A stretch of 64,000 bases of DNA from an uncultured bacterium (GTDB taxonomy: Bacteria; Pseudomonadota; Gammaproteobacteria; Burkholderiales; Burkholderiaceae_C). Shown here piece after piece: positions 7,308 to 16,558 of this stretch. Location: contig CAIYQZ010000061.1 of assembly GCA_903928495.1 (NCBI GenBank), forward strand, positions 1 through 64,000, written 5' to 3'. Below the pieces are notes generated by a model, which worked only from the letters and a program-made list of their open reading frames with translations, was not told the DNA's origin and did no database searches. The position numbers and the translations under genes were made by a program. Numbering within the stretch: the first letter of the stretch is position 1; each line of letters begins with the position of its first letter.

Positions 7308-9995
7308 ATGCCCAACGAGCGAATTCAGCGCCTGCGCGAACAGGCCACACAGGCACTGCGCGACCTGCCGACCCATGTGCCACCCCCAGGCCAATCGGGC
7401 GACACACAGGCCCTGCTTGAAAGCCTGCGTGTGTATCAGGTAGAGCTGGAACTGCAAAACGACAACCTGCTGCGCGCCCAACAAACGGCGGCCGTGGCCA
7501 GCGAGCGCTACCAGCAATTGTTCGATCTGCTGCCCATGCCGGCGCTGGTGCTCAATGCCAACGGTCAGGTGCGTGAGGACAACCTGCTGGCACGCGAGTG
7601 GCTGGGCCCGCCCAAAACGGGACAGCTGAGCGACTTTAGGCTCACGGCTTGCATGAGCAAGGCCGACCGCACACGCCTGCTGCGCGCCATGGCCCGTGGC
7701 TCCACACACCAGGTGCAGCAGGTCGAGCAGGTTCGCATCACCCCCATCCGCAACCACGGGGAACCTGGCTCTGGCCCGTCGGGTGACGTGGCTGGACCGC
7801 TGGCCCCACGGGTGGCCGACGCGTACTGCATCAAGCTGCCCCCCAGTTTCCACGCGGACCCGCACTTTGCCGTGCTCCTGATGGACCAGGCGGTGGAACT
7901 GGCCAGGCAGGCCGACCGGCAACTGTTCCAGACGCTGATCGACAGCAGCGACGACCTGATCTACGCCACCGACCGGCGAGGGCACATCATGTTGGCCAAC
8001 CAGGCCATGCTCGATGCCATGAGCCAACCCGCCGACCGCGTGTTGGGCCAACTGGCCAAGCAACTGCTGGGCAACCCCACATCTGAAGGCGATGCACAAC
8101 AGACGCTGATCAGTTTGCCGACGCCCGGTGAGGGCACGCCACGCACTTACGCCAGCCACCAGTTCAACATGCACACCCCGGATGGCCGGACGGTGGGCGT
8201 GGGCAGCATTGCACGCGACGTGAGCGCCGAGCACGCAGCACACCAGATGCAGCAACTGAGCGAAACCGTGTTCATGAATGCGATGGAAGCCATCATCGTC
8301 ACGGACGCACAAACCGGCATACAGCGTGCCAACCCCGCCTTTGAAAAAATGTCGGGCCTGCGAGTGGACCAGGTGCTGGGCTTGCCCACGCGCACCCTTC
8401 GCTCCGGCCGACACGACAGCGCCTTCTATCAGGCCATGTGGTCCGACATCCGGGAACATGGCCACTGGGAAGGTGAGATCACCAACCGCCATGCGGGCCC
8501 AAAGGGGTTCTACACCGTCTGGACCACCATTGCCGCCCTGAAAGACCGCCAAGGAAATCTGTCGGGCTACATGGCCGTTCAGACAGACCTCACTGCGTTG
8601 CACAAGGCGCAGTCCGAGGTGCTGCGGCTCGCCTCTTATGACACCCTGACCGGCCTGCCCAACCGCGCGTTGTTCCAGGACCGCATCCGGCAAATGATTG
8701 CCAATGCCAAGCGCAGCAATGGCACGTTTGCGGTGTTGTTCGCGGACTTGGACCATTTCAAGGAAGTGAACGACACGCTGGGCCACCTGGCAGGTGACGA
8801 GCTGCTCAAGGTGATTGCGCAGCGCCTGCAGCAGGGCCTTCGCGACCAGGACACCGTGGCCCGCATGGGTGGCGACGAATTCGTGTTGTTGCTGCCCGAC
8901 GCATTCCGCGAGCAAGGCCTGGCCGTGGCCGAGCAACTGCAGAACGCCCTGAGACAACCCGTTGACCTGGCCGACGCACCCGGCTACCAGCCCCGCGCAT
9001 CGGTAGGGGTGGCGGTCTACCCCGACGATGGCGACACCGCTGACCTGCTGCTGCGCCACGCCGACACTGCGATGTACGCGGCCAAGGTGGCCGGGCGCAA
9101 CCGCGCGCAGATCTACACGTCTGCCATGGGGGACGAGGCAACCCAGGCTTTTGCGCTTCAAAGTGAACTCAGCCACGCGATCGAGCGCGGCGAGCTGCGG
9201 CTGCACTGGCAGCCCAAGTTCCGCCTGTCAGACCTGGCACTGGTGGGGGCCGAGGCCCTGCTGAGGTGGGAACGGCCGGTGCACGGCCTGTGCACCCCCG
9301 GCCACTTCCTGGACCTGGCCGAAAAATCAGGCCTGCTGCCCGCGATGGACGAGTGGGTGTTGGACACCGCACTGCGCCAGTTGGCTGCGTGGCAACAAGC
9401 CGGGCTGTGGCCCGACCATGCGGCGGTGTCCGTCAACCAGACCGCACAGGACTTGCGCCGCCCCCGCTGGGCTGCACGCCTGCAAAGCTTGCTGCACGAC
9501 CGCCAGGTGTCGGCAAGGCACCTGGAAATTGAACTCACCGAAGGCTCGCTGGCACAACCCAATGCCGACATACAGGCCAACCTGGAGCACCTGAGCGCTT
9601 TGGGCGTGGGACTGAGCATCGACGACTTTGGCACCGGCTACTCCAGCCTGTCGTACCTCAAGACCCTGCCAGTCAGCACCATCAAGATCGATCAGAGTTT
9701 TGTTCGGGACATGCTCAACGACGAGAGCGACCGGGTGCTGGTCGAAACCATGCTGGCCATGGCCCACAAACTGGGCCACGGGGTGGTGGCAGAAGGCGTG
9801 GAAACCGAAGCCCAGAGGGCTTTGCTGCTGGAGTTGCACTGCTGCGCGGGCCAGGGCCACCTCGTCAGCCCTGCCTTGCCCTGCGAGACCTTCGAGCGCC
9901 GTTTTCTGGCCCATGCCCATGGCCCAGGTGCCTCATTCCATTTGGCGTCACATTGCATCCCATTGGCCGGCGAACTGATGGAAGAAGATGTCTGA
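7308..9995 (+). CDS. PAS-PAS-PAS-GGDEF-EAL protein (c-di-GMP turnover)
   Basis: A soluble 895-residue signalling protein; no membrane segment is seen. An N-terminal coiled segment is followed by PAS-like domains near residues 67-170, 204-310 and 316-430. The GGDEF domain has an intact active site (RMGGDEF, ~522) and an RxxD inhibitory site (RDQD). The EAL domain has an intact signature (GAEALLRW, ~650) and DDFGTGYSSL. Both synthesis and hydrolysis of c-di-GMP are therefore possible. The segment before the C-terminus reads AGQGHLVSPAL, a slightly altered form of the common GQGYLFSRPL. AGGA at 7296-7299 supports the start. The divergent MerR/B12 regulator may link its expression to cobalamin or light. 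Confidence 0.93.
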   Translation: MPNERIQRLREQATQALRDLPTHVPPPGQSGDTQALLESLRVYQVELELQNDNLLRAQQTAAVASERYQQLFDLLPMPALVLNANGQVREDNLLAREWLGPPKTGQLSDFRLTACMSKADRTRLLRAMARGSTHQVQQVEQVRITPIRNHGEPGSGPSGDVAGPLAPRVADAYCIKLPPSFHADPHFAVLLMDQAVELARQADRQLFQTLIDSSDDLIYATDRRGHIMLANQAMLDAMSQPADRVLGQLAKQLLGNPTSEGDAQQTLISLPTPGEGTPRTYASHQFNMHTPDGRTVGVGSIARDVSAEHAAHQMQQLSETVFMNAMEAIIVTDAQTGIQRANPAFEKMSGLRVDQVLGLPTRTLRSGRHDSAFYQAMWSDIREHGHWEGEITNRHAGPKGFYTVWTTIAALKDRQGNLSGYMAVQTDLTALHKAQSEVLRLASYDTLTGLPNRALFQDRIRQMIANAKRSNGTFAVLFADLDHFKEVNDTLGHLAGDELLKVIAQRLQQGLRDQDTVARMGGDEFVLLLPDAFREQGLAVAEQLQNALRQPVDLADAPGYQPRASVGVAVYPDDGDTADLLLRHADTAMYAAKVAGRNRAQIYTSAMGDEATQAFALQSELSHAIERGELRLHWQPKFRLSDLALVGAEALLRWERPVHGLCTPGHFLDLAEKSGLLPAMDEWVLDTALRQLAAWQQAGLWPDHAAVSVNQTAQDLRRPRWAARLQSLLHDRQVSARHLEIELTEGSLAQPNADIQANLEHLSALGVGLSIDDFGTGYSSLSYLKTLPVSTIKIDQSFVRDMLNDESDRVLVETMLAMAHKLGHGVVAEGVETEAQRALLLELHCCAGQGHLVSPALPCETFERRFLAHAHGPGASFHLASHCIPLAGELMEEDV

Positions 9996-10020
9996 CGACA
10001 TCTGAAAACGAAGCAAACCA

Positions 10021-10058
10021 TTGAATACAGAAAAGCGCTGGCGCCGCTTTTTATTCAA
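10021..10058. repeat. Dispersed AGCTG/GCGCT repeat, copy 2; also bidirectional terminator
   Basis: Contains gaatacagaaaagcgctgg, almost the same string as copy 1. It forms a hairpin with outer arms ttgaata / tattcaa and inner arms aaaagcg / cgctttt. It sits between two convergent c-di-GMP genes, where the T/A-rich arms can end transcription from both sides. Confidence 0.75.
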
Positions 10059-10080
10059 TGTTCAGTTGCCCAGCTCTACG

Positions 10081-12678
10081 TCAAGCTGCAACGGTATGCG
10101 TCGCCGGCACCAGGTCTGAGGGCCGGCACGTCAGCCATTCGTCGCACGGCCTCCAGCGCTCCACCCAGGCTGGGATGTCATGGGCACGCATGGCGGGCGC
10201 AATGCCACTGCCCTGCCCCAGCTCGCAACCCAACTGAATCAGCAGCACACCCTGGGCCACGGTTTCCACCCCCTCGGCAATGACCTCGCGATGGAAGGCT
10301 CGCCCCAACCCAACCACAGACTCCAGGATGGCGCGGTCGTTCGGGGCCAGCCCCGCATCGTGGACAAAGCCCATGTCGATCTTGAATTGCGCCACCGGCA
10401 AGCGCTTGAGGTAAGACAGGCTGGAGTAGCCGGTGCCAAAGTCGTCAAGTGCAAAAGCCACCCCCAAGGCGAGGCACTCCTGCATGACCTGGGTGGTGTG
10501 CGCCAGATCCTCCAAGGCACTGGTCTCCAGCACTTCGAGCATGAGGCTGGCCCGAGGCACCTGCGGGTATGCCGCCAATGACTGTGCCAGCATGCCGGCA
10601 AAGCCCGGGTGCTGCAACTGGCTTGCCCCCACGTTCACACTGACCGGCAGCTGCAGTCCTTGATCGTGCCACTGCTGCATTTGCGCCAGCGCACGGTCGA
10701 TGACCCACTGGCCCAGTTCCACCGCGGAATCGTGGTCCTCGATCGGGGCCAGAAACTCCCCCGGCAGCAGCAGCCCCTGCTCGGGGTGGTTCCAGCGCAA
10801 CAGCGCCTCGGCACCCAGCACGGCCCCGGTTCGCATGTTCACCTTGGGCTGATAGACCAGCAGCAACTCGCCCTGGTGCATGGCCTCGCGCAAGCGCTCG
10901 ACCTGCGCGTGCTGCGTCCGGACGTTTCGGTCCAGCTCGGCGTCAAAGGTGTGGCAACGGTTCTTGCCGGACAGCTTGGCCTGGTACATGGCCTGGTCGG
11001 CCTGACGCAGAAGCTGGTCTGCATCCACATCGTCGGGCTGTGGGTAGAACGTCAGGCCAATGCTGGCCGACACCTGTACCGGCCCGGCACCTCCCAGGTC
11101 AATGGGGTCGGCAACGGCATGCAACAAACGCTGCAGCAGGGGCACAGTGGTGTGCGGGTCGGGCTGGTTCACCAACACGGCCACAAACTCATCTCCTCCC
11201 AGCCGGGCCAGCACGTCCCCCTCGCGCAGGACCGAGGTCATGCGCTGCGCCAGGGTGATCAGCAGCCGGTCGCCTGCGGCGTGGCCCAGCGCGTCGTTCA
11301 CCGCCTTGAAACCGTCCAGATCCAAAAACGCCACCGCCAGACGTTCCCCACGCCGCCTGGCTTGGGCCATGGCCTGTTGCATCCGGTCGGCCAGCAGCAG
11401 GCGATTGGGCAGCCCGGTGAGCGCATCGAAATGAGCGATGTGCTCCAGGCGTGCCGCATGCTCCTTTTGTGCCGTGATGTCCGAAAACAGCGCGATGTAG
11501 TGGGCCACGCTGCCATGTCGGTCGCGAACGGCGCTGATGGTCTGCACTTCGGCATACACCTCGCCGGATTTGCGCCGGTTCCAGACTTCGCCATGCCACT
11601 GGCCATGGCTGTCCAGGTCAGACCACAGGGCTTCGTAAAAGGCTTTGTCGTGTCGACCGCTGCCAAGGATGCGCGGGTTCTGGCCCAGCACTTCTTCCCG
11701 GCCGTAGCCTGTGATGCGGGTGAAGGCCTCGTTCACGTCGACGATGCTGGCCGATGCGTCGGTGATGATGATGCCCTCGCGTGCGTGGGTGAACACCCCT
11801 GCCGCCAGTTGCAGCTGGTCCGTCTGTCTGTGCAGGCGGTTGAGCACGCGAAACCCATAAGCCATCAGCAGCAGTGTGGCCACCAGCAAGAAGCTGCGGT
11901 AGCGCGAGGCCCGTTTCTGTTGCTCGTCGTGGTGGGCACCGTAGGCCGCCATCAACCCCTGGGTGTCTCCCTCGCGAGTGAGTTCCCCGACGATGCCGGG
12001 CAACTCGCGCTCATAACCATCGATCTGGCGCACATGGCGCAGCAGTGCCTGCGCTTTCTGGCGCGTGGGCTCGGGCCAAGCGTCGGTCTCGCGCTGCAGT
12101 TGCGCCAGCATCGGCGCAATGTCCACGCGGTCAGACTGCGCGCCTTTGAGGCGGTTGACCAGCACGGCCTGCAGCAGCGCGTCCACGCGCTCGCGCGACG
12201 CAGCCCCCACACCCGCAGAAGCCACCACGTCGTTGCGGGCGCTGGGCAGGTATCCGAGGGAGTTTTTCAGCACCGAGTTGTGGGACTTGAACCGCTCCAG
12301 TTCGCGTTGTTTGAGCGTCAGCCGCTCGCTCAGCCACTGCAACTGCAGCGCAAAGTCCGGGTGGGCCCGCAAATGACGCGCGGCGTCACCCTGCCGCAGG
12401 TCAGCGGTGGCATGGTCAAGCTGGTCCATCAGGGCGGTGGCGCGGTCGTAATCGATCGACAGGCTGAAGCTCAGCTGCAGCACCTCTTCACCCAGCAGGG
12501 CCTCATCACGCTGCAACTGGTTGATCTGCTGCATCAGCTGGTTGTGCTGCCGCACATCAACGGGCTCGGTCCACACAAACAACACCACCAGCACAAAGGC
12601 CGCCGACAGCGTGGCCATCACCCGCGCCATGTCGGGGTGACTGCGCAGCCAGCGACTGACAGGCCAGACGTGGGTCAT
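10081..12678 (-). CDS. Membrane sensor with PAS-GGDEF-EAL domains
   Basis: An 865-residue predicted inner-membrane c-di-GMP enzyme. A transmembrane helix (~18-37) is followed by an all-helical periplasmic region (~39-255) with repeated LxxR/YD-type helices resembling the DAHL sensor domain. A second helix (~258-276) leads to one PAS domain (EGIIITDASASIVDVN), then GGDEF (ARLGGDEF, ~494, with RxxD as REGD) and EAL (GAEALLRW, ~621). Its ATG overlaps the stop of the upstream cytochrome c peroxidase gene (ATGA), so the two are translationally coupled. The helical sensor may read a periplasmic redox state set by that enzyme; that link is inference. Confidence 0.92.
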   Translation of the reverse strand: MTHVWPVSRWLRSHPDMARVMATLSAAFVLVVLFVWTEPVDVRQHNQLMQQINQLQRDEALLGEEVLQLSFSLSIDYDRATALMDQLDHATADLRQGDAARHLRAHPDFALQLQWLSERLTLKQRELERFKSHNSVLKNSLGYLPSARNDVVASAGVGAASRERVDALLQAVLVNRLKGAQSDRVDIAPMLAQLQRETDAWPEPTRQKAQALLRHVRQIDGYERELPGIVGELTREGDTQGLMAAYGAHHDEQQKRASRYRSFLLVATLLLMAYGFRVLNRLHRQTDQLQLAAGVFTHAREGIIITDASASIVDVNEAFTRITGYGREEVLGQNPRILGSGRHDKAFYEALWSDLDSHGQWHGEVWNRRKSGEVYAEVQTISAVRDRHGSVAHYIALFSDITAQKEHAARLEHIAHFDALTGLPNRLLLADRMQQAMAQARRRGERLAVAFLDLDGFKAVNDALGHAAGDRLLITLAQRMTSVLREGDVLARLGGDEFVAVLVNQPDPHTTVPLLQRLLHAVADPIDLGGAGPVQVSASIGLTFYPQPDDVDADQLLRQADQAMYQAKLSGKNRCHTFDAELDRNVRTQHAQVERLREAMHQGELLLVYQPKVNMRTGAVLGAEALLRWNHPEQGLLLPGEFLAPIEDHDSAVELGQWVIDRALAQMQQWHDQGLQLPVSVNVGASQLQHPGFAGMLAQSLAAYPQVPRASLMLEVLETSALEDLAHTTQVMQECLALGVAFALDDFGTGYSSLSYLKRLPVAQFKIDMGFVHDAGLAPNDRAILESVVGLGRAFHREVIAEGVETVAQGVLLIQLGCELGQGSGIAPAMRAHDIPAWVERWRPCDEWLTCRPSDLVPATHTVAA

Positions 12679-13763
12679 TGCAAGCGTTGCCCCCGGTACT
12701 CGCCGGTGAGGGTGTGCAGGAATCCGCTGATCTGCTGCACCTGCGCATCGGACAGGTCTTTGCCCAGCTGGTAACGGGCCATCAGGCGAATGGTGTCGTC
12801 CAGCGTCGGCACGGAGCCGTTGTGCAGGTAAGGCGCGGTGAGCGCCACATTGCGCAGCGGGGGCACGCGGAAGTGGTACCGGTCTTCTTCCCGGCCGGTG
12901 ACATTGAAGCGGCCCAAATCTGCCGTGCCCGAGGTTCGCTCGGCCACAAAGTAGTCGTCCATGATGCCCAGTTTCTGGCACATGTTGCCGCCCACATTCA
13001 CCCCCTGGTGGCAGCTCGCACAGCCAATGAACTTGAACAGTCGATAGCCCTCCAGCTGCGCGGGCGTGATGGCAGCCACCTCACCCCTCAGGTAGCGGTC
13101 AAACGGCGCATTCGGCGTGGTGAGCGAGCGCTCGAACGTGGCCAGCGCGTCTTTGACGTTCTGCACCGATATGCCTTTCTCGTATATGGACTTGAAGCTG
13201 GCGCGGTACTGCGGGTCGGCCGCAATGGCTTGCAGCGCAGCGGGCCAGGTGTTTGCCATCTCGACCGGGTTTTGCAACGGGCCGTCAATCTGGTCTTCGA
13301 GCGTGCGTGCCCGGCCGTCCCAGAACTGCCGGAAGTTCAGCCCGCTGTTGAACACGCTGGGGGCATTGGCCGTGCCTTCGCGCCCATCCACGCCCCGCGA
13401 GCGCGCCAGGTGGTCCACGCCACCGTTTTCCAGGTGGTGACAGCTTGCGCACGAAACGCTGCCGTTGGCAGACAGCCGGGGGTCACTGAACAACCTTTCG
13501 CCCAAGGCCACCTTGCGCTCATCGAGCGCCATGCGAACAGGCACCGGGGAAATGGGCTCGCCCATCCACGGGGCCGCAGCCGCAGCCACCGCTGCTGCAG
13601 CACTGCCGGAAGCCACAGGCGGAGTGGCCCATCCGAATGTCAGCCACGCAACCACGGCGGCGCCGGTGAACACCAACGCACCCCATGCCAGCCTGATTCC
13701 TGTCCGCACCTTGAACATCGTCTGACCATGCCCCGAAAACGCCGTGAGGACTTTGACATTCAT
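12675..13763 (-). CDS. Di-haem cytochrome c peroxidase family protein
   Basis: Periplasmic, membrane-anchored di-haem protein of the CcpA/MauG family, 362 residues. A single N-terminal hydrophobic anchor (~22-43) precedes two CxxCH haem sites (C105xxCH109 and C248xxCH252). The Asn/Pro-rich segments ANAPSVFN and FWDGRARTLEDQ are typical of the family, which reduces H2O2 or oxidises protein partners. The ATG at 13763 was preferred because GGAAGG precedes it; MFKVRT at 13718 is an alternative. The gene overlaps the GGDEF-EAL gene by four bases and is divergent from the beta-CASP gene. Confidence 0.92.
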   Translation of the reverse strand: MNVKVLTAFSGHGQTMFKVRTGIRLAWGALVFTGAAVVAWLTFGWATPPVASGSAAAAVAAAAAPWMGEPISPVPVRMALDERKVALGERLFSDPRLSANGSVSCASCHHLENGGVDHLARSRGVDGREGTANAPSVFNSGLNFRQFWDGRARTLEDQIDGPLQNPVEMANTWPAALQAIAADPQYRASFKSIYEKGISVQNVKDALATFERSLTTPNAPFDRYLRGEVAAITPAQLEGYRLFKFIGCASCHQGVNVGGNMCQKLGIMDDYFVAERTSGTADLGRFNVTGREEDRYHFRVPPLRNVALTAPYLHNGSVPTLDDTIRLMARYQLGKDLSDAQVQQISGFLHTLTGEYRGQRLQ

Positions 13764-13833
13764 CAGCCCTTCCGTGCAAATATGACCACCGGCCGACGAA
13801 CGCATGGGGGTGTACGGCATCTAAACTGGCAGC

Positions 13834-15198
13834 ATGAGCGTCAACATCACCTTTCTGGGCGGAGCAGGCACGGTCACCGGCTCCAAATACCTGGTGCAAC
13901 ACGGCGGCAGGCAACTGCTGGTGGACTGCGGGCTGTTCCAGGGCTACAAGCAACTGAGGCTGCGCAACTGGCATCCGCTGCCGACAGAGGCCAGCGCGGT
14001 GGACGCCGTGGTGCTCACCCACGCACACCTGGACCACAGCGGTTATGTGCCCCTGTTGGTGCGCGAAGGCTTTGGCGGCAAGGTGTGGTGCACACCGGCC
14101 ACGCGTGACTTGGCCCGCATCCTGTTGCCCGACAGCGGCCACATTCAGGAAGAAGACGCCAACTTTGCCAACCGGCAGGGTTTCTCCAAACACGCGCCCG
14201 CCCTGCCGCTGTACACCGAGGACGATGCCGAGCGCAGCCTTAAGCACCTGCGCACCGTGGCGCTGCACCAGCCGTTCGAACCCATTCCCGGGTGGACGGC
14301 CCGTTTCACCGGCGCGGGCCACATCCTGGGCGCGGCCAGCGTCCTGCTGGAAGTGGGCGGGCGGCGCATCCTGTTCTCGGGAGACCTGGGCCGCCCCGAT
14401 GACGTGCTGATGAACCCGCCCGAGCCCCCTCCCCCCGCCGATGTGGTGGTGGTGGAGTCCACCTACGGCAACCGCAGCCACAGCGCCGACACCCTGGCCG
14501 ACGAGCTGGCCCCGGCGCTGGTGAGGGTGGCCGCACGGGGCGGCACGGCCATCGTGCCGGTGTTTGCCGTGGGGCGGGCGCAGGCACTGCTGCACACCAT
14601 CGCGCAGCTCAAGGCTGCCGGACGCATACCGGCCAGCCTGCCCATTTACCTGGACAGCCCCATGGCCATCCACACCACCGGCCTGTTTGCGGCACACCTG
14701 CACGGCCATCGCCTGAGTGCCGCCGAGTGCGACGCCATGGAGCGCGTGGCCACCATGACCGTGACACCCGACGAAAGCCGCGCCATTGCCCACCACCACG
14801 GGCCGAAAGTGATTTTGTCGGCCAGTGGCATGGCCACCGGTGGGCGCGTGCTGCACCACCTGGCTGGCGGCCTGAGCGACCACCGCAACATGGTCATCCT
14901 GACCGGATACCAGGCTCCCGGCACCCGCGGGGCCAGTCTGGCGCAGGGGGCTGCTTTTTTGCGCATCCACGGCCAGGACGTGCCGGTTCGGGCCGAGGTG
15001 GTGGCGCTGCACGCAGCATCGGCCCACGCCGATGGCAACCAGTTGCTCGACTGGCTGCGCGCCCTGCCCCAGGCGCCGGCCAACGTGTTTGTGGTGCATG
15101 GCGACGCAGAGGCGTCAGACCAACTGCGCCACCGAATCAACTGCGAACTGAAGTGGCCAGCCACCACACCCGAGCATGGCGCCACCTGGCCAGCCTGA
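13834..15198 (+). CDS. Metallo-beta-lactamase/beta-CASP RNA-nuclease-like protein
   Basis: A 454-residue cytoplasmic protein of the beta-CASP metallo-beta-lactamase group (CPSF/YsfH-like, often named RNA-specificity-domain hydrolase). The metal site is H63xH65xD67H68 in LTHAHLDHSGY, with further ligands in FTGAGHILGA and LFSGDLGR. The beta-CASP part carries PVFAVGRAQ and the conserved SASGMATGGR motif. The C-terminal RMMBL segment has ALHAASAHAD and VVHGDAEASD. Members of the family act as RNA endo/exonucleases, but the natural substrate of this subgroup is not established. It is divergent from the cytochrome c peroxidase gene with only 70 bases between them. Confidence 0.9.
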   Translation: MSVNITFLGGAGTVTGSKYLVQHGGRQLLVDCGLFQGYKQLRLRNWHPLPTEASAVDAVVLTHAHLDHSGYVPLLVREGFGGKVWCTPATRDLARILLPDSGHIQEEDANFANRQGFSKHAPALPLYTEDDAERSLKHLRTVALHQPFEPIPGWTARFTGAGHILGAASVLLEVGGRRILFSGDLGRPDDVLMNPPEPPPPADVVVVESTYGNRSHSADTLADELAPALVRVAARGGTAIVPVFAVGRAQALLHTIAQLKAAGRIPASLPIYLDSPMAIHTTGLFAAHLHGHRLSAAECDAMERVATMTVTPDESRAIAHHHGPKVILSASGMATGGRVLHHLAGGLSDHRNMVILTGYQAPGTRGASLAQGAAFLRIHGQDVPVRAEVVALHAASAHADGNQLLDWLRALPQAPANVFVVHGDAEASDQLRHRINCELKWPATTPEHGATWPA

Positions 15199-15249
15199 TA
15201 CATGGCCATCGTTTTTTTGAAGCACACTTTCTTTACCAAATAAGCGCCA

Positions 15250-16488
15250 ATGGCATTTTTTATTCGACATTTTCAACCCGTTGCCTGTGTGTTGGCTGCA
15301 GCAGCCTTTTCCGCTTCAGCGGTGGCACAAACCAGCCCTCCGCCCGAGCCTGATGCTGCCGTATGGGCGGCGTGCCTCAAGAAGCTGCGCCCCCAGGCTG
15401 CGCGCGCCGGAGTGAGTGCATCCACCTGGACTGCGGCGTTCAAGAACGTGACGCCCGATGGCAGCGTGCTGGCCAAGCTGGACAACCAGCCCGAGTTCAA
15501 GACCCCCATCTGGGACTACCTGTCCGGACTCGTGGACGACGAACGGGTGGCCGACGGCCAACGCCAGCTGCAGGCCCACATGCCCACCCTGGAGAGGGTG
15601 GCCCAAGCCTATGGGGTGGACCCTGCCACGGTGGTGGCGGTGTGGGGCGTGGAGAGCAACTTTGGCCAGAGCTTTGGCCGCTACCCGCTGGTACAGGCGC
15701 TGGGCACGCTGAGTTGCTTCGGGCGGCGGCAGGCATTTTTTCAGCAGGAGTTGCTGGCCACCTTGCACATCCTGCAGCGCGGCGACGTGCCGCCCGAGCG
15801 TCTGGTGGGCAGTTGGGCAGGGGCGTTTGGCCACACCCAGTTCATGCCCACCACCTACGAACGGCTGGCCGTGGACTTTGACGGCGACGGCCGCCGCGAC
15901 CTGACCGCCAGCGTGCCCGATGCCCTGGCATCCACCGCCCACTTTCTGCAAAAGGCGGGCTGGAAAACCGGCTTGCCATGGGGTGTGGAGGTGAAGCTCC
16001 CAGCAGGGTTCAACCTGGCAGGTGAAGGCCGCCGCACCAAACGCCCCGCCAGTACCTGGGCCGAGCGCGGCGTGCAGCCTGTGGCTGGCGGCAGCGCCGC
16101 TGCCGTGTTTGGCGCAGACACGCCGCTGGGCCTGATGACGCTGGCCGGGGCCAACGGCCCCGCCTTTCTGGTGAGTCGCAATTTCGATGCCATTTACGGC
16201 TACAACGCTGCGGAAAGCTACGGCCTGGCCATTGCCCACCTGAGCGACCGCCTGCGCGGCGGCACCCCATTTGCAACGCCCTGGCCCACCGACGACCCCG
16301 GCCTGTCACGCGCCCAGCGGCGCGAGCTGCAAACCCTGCTGGCCCAGCGCGGCCACGACATTGGCACCGTGGACGGCATGCTGGGCGACAAAAGCCGTGC
16401 CGCCATCAAGGCCGAGCAAACCCGGTTGGGCCACGAGGCCAGCGGCCGCGCAGGCCAGAAGCTGTTGAAAGCGCTGCAGCAGCCCTGA
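15250..16488 (+). CDS. Lytic murein transglycosylase (MltB-like) with C-terminal peptidoglycan-binding domain
   Basis: A 412-residue exported enzyme that cleaves the glycan strands of peptidoglycan. A signal peptide (1-27, cleavage after AVA) has no lipobox. The SLT_2 domain has the catalytic Glu in VWGVESNFG (E135) and the family block GSWAGAFGHTQFMPTTY. The last ~65 residues (LSRAQRRELQTLLAQRGHD) form a PG_binding_1 domain. A second MltB-type gene is at 37463; this one differs by carrying the binding domain. The downstream repeat forms a terminator. Confidence 0.93.
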   Translation: MAFFIRHFQPVACVLAAAAFSASAVAQTSPPPEPDAAVWAACLKKLRPQAARAGVSASTWTAAFKNVTPDGSVLAKLDNQPEFKTPIWDYLSGLVDDERVADGQRQLQAHMPTLERVAQAYGVDPATVVAVWGVESNFGQSFGRYPLVQALGTLSCFGRRQAFFQQELLATLHILQRGDVPPERLVGSWAGAFGHTQFMPTTYERLAVDFDGDGRRDLTASVPDALASTAHFLQKAGWKTGLPWGVEVKLPAGFNLAGEGRRTKRPASTWAERGVQPVAGGSAAAVFGADTPLGLMTLAGANGPAFLVSRNFDAIYGYNAAESYGLAIAHLSDRLRGGTPFATPWPTDDPGLSRAQRRELQTLLAQRGHDIGTVDGMLGDKSRAAIKAEQTRLGHEASGRAGQKLLKALQQP

Positions 16489-16503
16489 AACAGGCGGCCA
16501 GGT

Positions 16504-16557
16504 TGATAGCTGAGAAATGAATACCATCCTGCGCTGGATGGCATTTTTTTATTGAAT
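16504..16557 (+). repeat. Dispersed AGCTG/GCGCT repeat, copy 3, with terminator hairpin
   Basis: Blocks gatagctga, gaatacca and gcgctggatggc appear in family order. The stem ccatcc / ggatgg (16524-16541) followed by c-a-T7 forms an intrinsic terminator for the lytic transglycosylase gene, and the A/T flanks could serve the convergent alkC gene too. Confidence 0.75.
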
Positions 16558-16558
16558 T

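Noticed and set aside
7278-9206. A 642-codon open frame on the minus strand
   Set aside because: Antisense to the 7308-9995 gene with intact GGDEF and EAL motifs; low-information, His/Gln/Gly-rich translation.
10609-12774. A 721-codon open frame on the plus strand
   Set aside because: It is antisense to the PAS-GGDEF-EAL gene, whose motifs are intact. The Gln/His/Val-rich translation has no domain, as expected for shadows in high-GC DNA.
13519-15099. A 526-codon minus-strand frame opposite the beta-CASP gene
   Set aside because: The plus-strand protein shows all metal-binding motifs; the minus frame shows none and also overlaps the cytochrome c peroxidase N-terminus.
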